Assembly: GCF_036634195.1 (NCBI RefSeq)
Contig: NZ_JAZIFY010000001.1
Coordinates: forward strand, 5,652,501-5,716,500
DNA length: 64,000 bases
Direction: 5' to 3'
Source of the DNA: Streptomyces sp. P9-A4
GTDB lineage: Bacteria; Actinomycetota; Actinomycetes; Streptomycetales; Streptomycetaceae
In this document: positions 61,465 through 64,000 of the stretch, in pieces
Numbering within the stretch: position 1 is the first letter of the stretch
Layout: the number at the start of each line of letters is the position of its first letter
Notes under the pieces: generated by a model
Database searches by the model: none
Told to the model about the DNA's origin: nothing
The model's input: the letters and a program-made list of their open reading frames with translations, nothing else
Made by a program: the position numbers and the translations under genes

Positions 61465-61573
61465 TCCTGATATCCCGGCCCGGCCGCACGGCCCGGCCCG
61501 CACCGCCCCACCAGACCCGCCCCACCTTCCCGGGGACCCACCCCGACCGCACCGCCGAGAGGAGAGCGACTCC

Positions 61574-62260
61574 GTGTCACCCGCCCGCCCAACGGTCGAA
61601 CCGCCCGGGGACGACACCCTCGACCTGAGGCTCGACGACCTCGTCGCCCTCCTCGAAAGCGGTCATCTCGATGCCGAACTGCTCGACGGCGACCTCCTGG
61701 ACTCCGTGGCCTCCTGGGGCCCCGCCGACACCCCTGTCGGCACCTTCCGGCTCGTCCCCGTACGGCTCGGAAGGGATCTGCCGATCCTCACCCGGTGGAT
61801 GAACGACCCCGCCGTCTCGGCCTTCTGGGAACTCGCCGGCCCGGACACCGTGACCGCCGACCACATCCGTACCCAACTGGAGGGCGACGGCCGCAGCGTC
61901 CCCTGCCTCGGCGTCCTCGACGGCACGCCCATGAGCTACTTCGAGATCTACCGCGCCGACCTGGACCCGCTCGCCCGGCACTACCCGGCCCGCCCCCACG
62001 ACACCGGTATCCATCTGCTGATCGGAGGCGTCACCGACCGGGGCCGAGGCGTCGGCACCACGCTCCTGCGCGCCGTCGCCGATCTCGTCCTCGACCACCG
62101 TCCCCGCTGTACCCGCGTCGTCGCGGAACCCGACATCCGTAACACCCCCTCCGTCTCGGCCTTCCTCAGCGGCGGCTTCCGCTACGCGGCGGAAGTCGAC
62201 CTCCCCGACAAACAAGCGGCGCTCATGCTCCGCGACCGCGCCCTCCGTCACGTTCTGTGA
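61574..62260 (+). CDS. Siderophore-type GNAT acyltransferase (IucB/RhbD-like)
   Basis: A 228-residue acyltransferase of the siderophore class: TFRLVPVRLGRDLPILTRWMN, the active-site YFEIYRADLDPLARHYPARP, the GIHLLIGG motif, GRGVGTTLL and VAEPDIRNTPSVSAFLSGGF. Enzymes of this group acetylate or acylate hydroxamate amines in rhizobactin, aerobactin and related pathways. GTG 61574 has GGAGAG upstream. It lies between two synthetases in one operon, consistent with forming an acylated arm. Confidence 0.88.
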   Translation: MSPARPTVEPPGDDTLDLRLDDLVALLESGHLDAELLDGDLLDSVASWGPADTPVGTFRLVPVRLGRDLPILTRWMNDPAVSAFWELAGPDTVTADHIRTQLEGDGRSVPCLGVLDGTPMSYFEIYRADLDPLARHYPARPHDTGIHLLIGGVTDRGRGVGTTLLRAVADLVLDHRPRCTRVVAEPDIRNTPSVSAFLSGGFRYAAEVDLPDKQAALMLRDRALRHVL

Positions 62261-62320
62261 ACACCCTCTGTCATCTGAACGCCGCTGAACCCACAGTGGT
62301 TCCCACTCCGAGGAGTCCCC

Positions 62321-64000
62321 GTGTCGATGTCCCCTGCACCCCACGACTCCGCACATCCCGCCCAGGCCAACCCCGCCGCTTCCGCCCACACTCCCGTCAA
62401 CTCCACTGGTCCCAGCCCTGATCAGCCCCAGACCCCCGTACTGCTCGCGCCCCCCGAGCTGACCTCAGCCGCCTGGACCCGGGTCTCCTCGCGCCTCCTC
62501 GCCAAAGCCCTCGCCGAGTTCGCCTACGAGGAGATCATCGAACCCGCACCCGTCACAGAGTGTGAAAGAGGCCAGTACGCGCTGCGGCTCGACGACGGCA
62601 CCGCCCTCACCTTCCGGGCCCGCCGCGGCGCCTACGACGGCTGGTACATCGCCGCCGACTCGATCACCCACGAGGGCCGGCCCCTGACCGACCCCCTCGA
62701 CTTCCTGGTCCGCGCCCGAAAGCTCCTCCAGCTCGACGGCGCCACCCTCGGCCACCTCATCCGCGAGCTCTCCGCGACCCTCGCCGCCGACGCCCGCCTC
62801 GACCACACGGCGCTCACCGCCGCCCGGCTCGCCGCACTCTCGTACGCGGAACTCGAAGGCCACCAGACCGGCCACCCCTGGCTCGTCCTCAACAAGGGCC
62901 GCGTCGGCTTCTCCGCCACCGACGCCGCCCGCTGGGCCCCCGAGGCCCGCCGCGCCACCCGGCTGCCATGGATCGCGGTCAGCAACCGCATCGCCGCCTA
63001 CCGGGGAGTCAGCGGCCTCGACACCCCCGACCGCCTCTACGCCCGGGAGCTGGACCCCGAGGTCCACGCCGCCTTCCGGGCCGAACTGACCGCCCGAGGT
63101 CACCAGCCCGACGGCTACCTCCTGCTGCCCGTCCACCCCTGGCAGTGGGACGAGATCCTGCTTCCCCTCTACGCCCCGGCCGTCGCCACCGGGGCCGTCG
63201 TCCCGCTCTCCACCGACACCGACCTCCGGCTCCCGCAGCAGTCGGTCCGTACCTTCCTCAACACCAGCCGCCCCGACCGGCACACCGTCAAACTCCCGCT
63301 CTCGGTGCTCAACACCCTCGTCTGGCGGGGACTGCCCACCGAACGCACCCTCGCGGCGCCCGCCGTCACCGCCTGGGTCCACGGCCTGCGCGACGCGGAC
63401 CCGTTCCTGCGCGACGAGTGCGGGGTGATCCTCCTGGGGGAGGTCGCCTCCGTCACGGTCGAGCACCCGCTGTACGACCGGCTCCCCGAAGTCCCTTACC
63501 AGTACAAGGAACTCCTCGGCGCGATCTGGCGCGAACCCCTGCGCCTCCCCCCGGGCGAGCGCGCCCGTACCCTCGCCTCCCTGCTGCACACGGACCCCGA
63601 CGGCCGCGCGTTCGTCGCCGAACTCGTCGAGCGTTCCGGACTCGCTCCCACCGTCTGGCTCCAGCACCTCTTCGCCGCGCTGCTGCCCCCGCTGCTGCAC
63701 TTCCTCTACCGGTACGGGACGGTCTTCTCCCCGCACGGCGAGAACGCCATCGTGGTCTTCGACGACCAGGACGTCCCCGTACGCATGGCGATAAAGGACT
63801 TCGTCGACGACGTGAACATCAGTTCCCACCCCCTCCCCGAACACGACACCCTTCCGGACGACGTCCGCGCCGTCCTCCTGACCGAGGAACCCGACTTCCT
63901 CGTCCAGTTCATCCATTCGGGGCTCTTCGTCGGTGTCTTCCGCTACCTCGCGCCGCTCTGCGAGGAACAACTCGACGTGCCCGAGGAGGACCTCTGGTCC
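62321..64000 (+). CDS. DesD/RhbF-type NIS synthetase (partial, runs off window end)
   Basis: 560 codons of a synthetase start at GTG 62321 (AGGAG 5 nt upstream) and continue past the window. Type C features are present: GHPWLVLNKGRVGF (184-197), HPWQW, SVRTFLNTSRPDRHTVKLPLSV, NTLVWRGLPTER, HGENAIVVF and KDFVDDVNIS. Enzymes of this type join hydroxamate-bearing acids. It has a Ser/Pro/Ala-rich leader of about 45 residues. It is the last visible gene of the second siderophore operon. Confidence 0.9.
   Translation, partial: MSMSPAPHDSAHPAQANPAASAHTPVNSTGPSPDQPQTPVLLAPPELTSAAWTRVSSRLLAKALAEFAYEEIIEPAPVTECERGQYALRLDDGTALTFRARRGAYDGWYIAADSITHEGRPLTDPLDFLVRARKLLQLDGATLGHLIRELSATLAADARLDHTALTAARLAALSYAELEGHQTGHPWLVLNKGRVGFSATDAARWAPEARRATRLPWIAVSNRIAAYRGVSGLDTPDRLYARELDPEVHAAFRAELTARGHQPDGYLLLPVHPWQWDEILLPLYAPAVATGAVVPLSTDTDLRLPQQSVRTFLNTSRPDRHTVKLPLSVLNTLVWRGLPTERTLAAPAVTAWVHGLRDADPFLRDECGVILLGEVASVTVEHPLYDRLPEVPYQYKELLGAIWREPLRLPPGERARTLASLLHTDPDGRAFVAELVERSGLAPTVWLQHLFAALLPPLLHFLYRYGTVFSPHGENAIVVFDDQDVPVRMAIKDFVDDVNISSHPLPEHDTLPDDVRAVLLTEEPDFLVQFIHSGLFVGVFRYLAPLCEEQLDVPEEDLWS

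Overview
The window looks like chromosomal DNA of a Streptomyces or close relative. It has very high GC with strong third-position GC bias, many GTG starts, and long spurious open frames opposite real genes. Its backbone is a conserved actinomycete order: lhr / nei2 - DUF3046 - recA-recX - gluABCD with gluRK - miaB - miaA - dapF - rsh - hflX. No tRNA, rRNA, CRISPR array, transposase or prophage gene was seen.

Layout. 1-2.9 kb: tail of an upstream gene, a small membrane protein, an SDR oxidoreductase, a Nei2-type glycosylase and an acetyltransferase. 3-11 kb: the large helicase Lhr on the minus strand, an AraC regulator with AzlC/AzlD, a QW-motif protein and DUF3046. 11-17 kb: an AI-2E family transporter, two divergent IucA/IucC (NIS) siderophore synthetases, a DUF3291 protein and a cysteine-bearing winged-helix regulator. 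17-20.6 kb: recA-recX, then cysteine dioxygenase and rhodanese behind a cysteine-rich leader peptide. 20.6-29.5 kb: an FAD monooxygenase, the glutamate ABC transporter with its divergent two-component system, and a TAXI binding protein. 29.7-37.5 kb: an accessory block of secreted proteins (three tandem RCC1 propellers, a Cys-rich protein and two mutually similar secreted proteins) with tandem repeats and a truncated LuxR gene. 37.5-43.4 kb: a GntR regulator with a palindromic operator and a five-gene ABC transporter/HAD operon. 43.4-55 kb: core housekeeping genes through hflX. 55-64 kb: two tandem lipoprotein serine proteases and a second NIS siderophore operon (aminotransferase, synthetase, acetyltransferase, and a synthetase cut by the window end).

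How genes work together. recA and lhr carry the same damage-type promoter (TTGTCAGTG-N8-hexamer), and recA also has a LexA-like box, so RecA, Lhr and probably Nei2 form a repair regulon. Cysteine dioxygenase and rhodanese form a translationally coupled sulfur unit behind a leader that ends in Cys codons. GluR-GluK lies divergent to the transporter it is known to control in S. coelicolor. Four NIS synthetases within 50 kb, in two loci, imply one or two citrate- or hydroxamate-type siderophores.

A recurring feature is leaderless expression: at least a dozen genes have a TANNNT-like -10 hexamer exactly 6-7 nt before the start codon and no Shine-Dalgarno sequence. The least explained content is the secreted block at 29.7-37.5 kb, the 17-bp and 12-bp tandem repeats, and the cysteine leader peptide.
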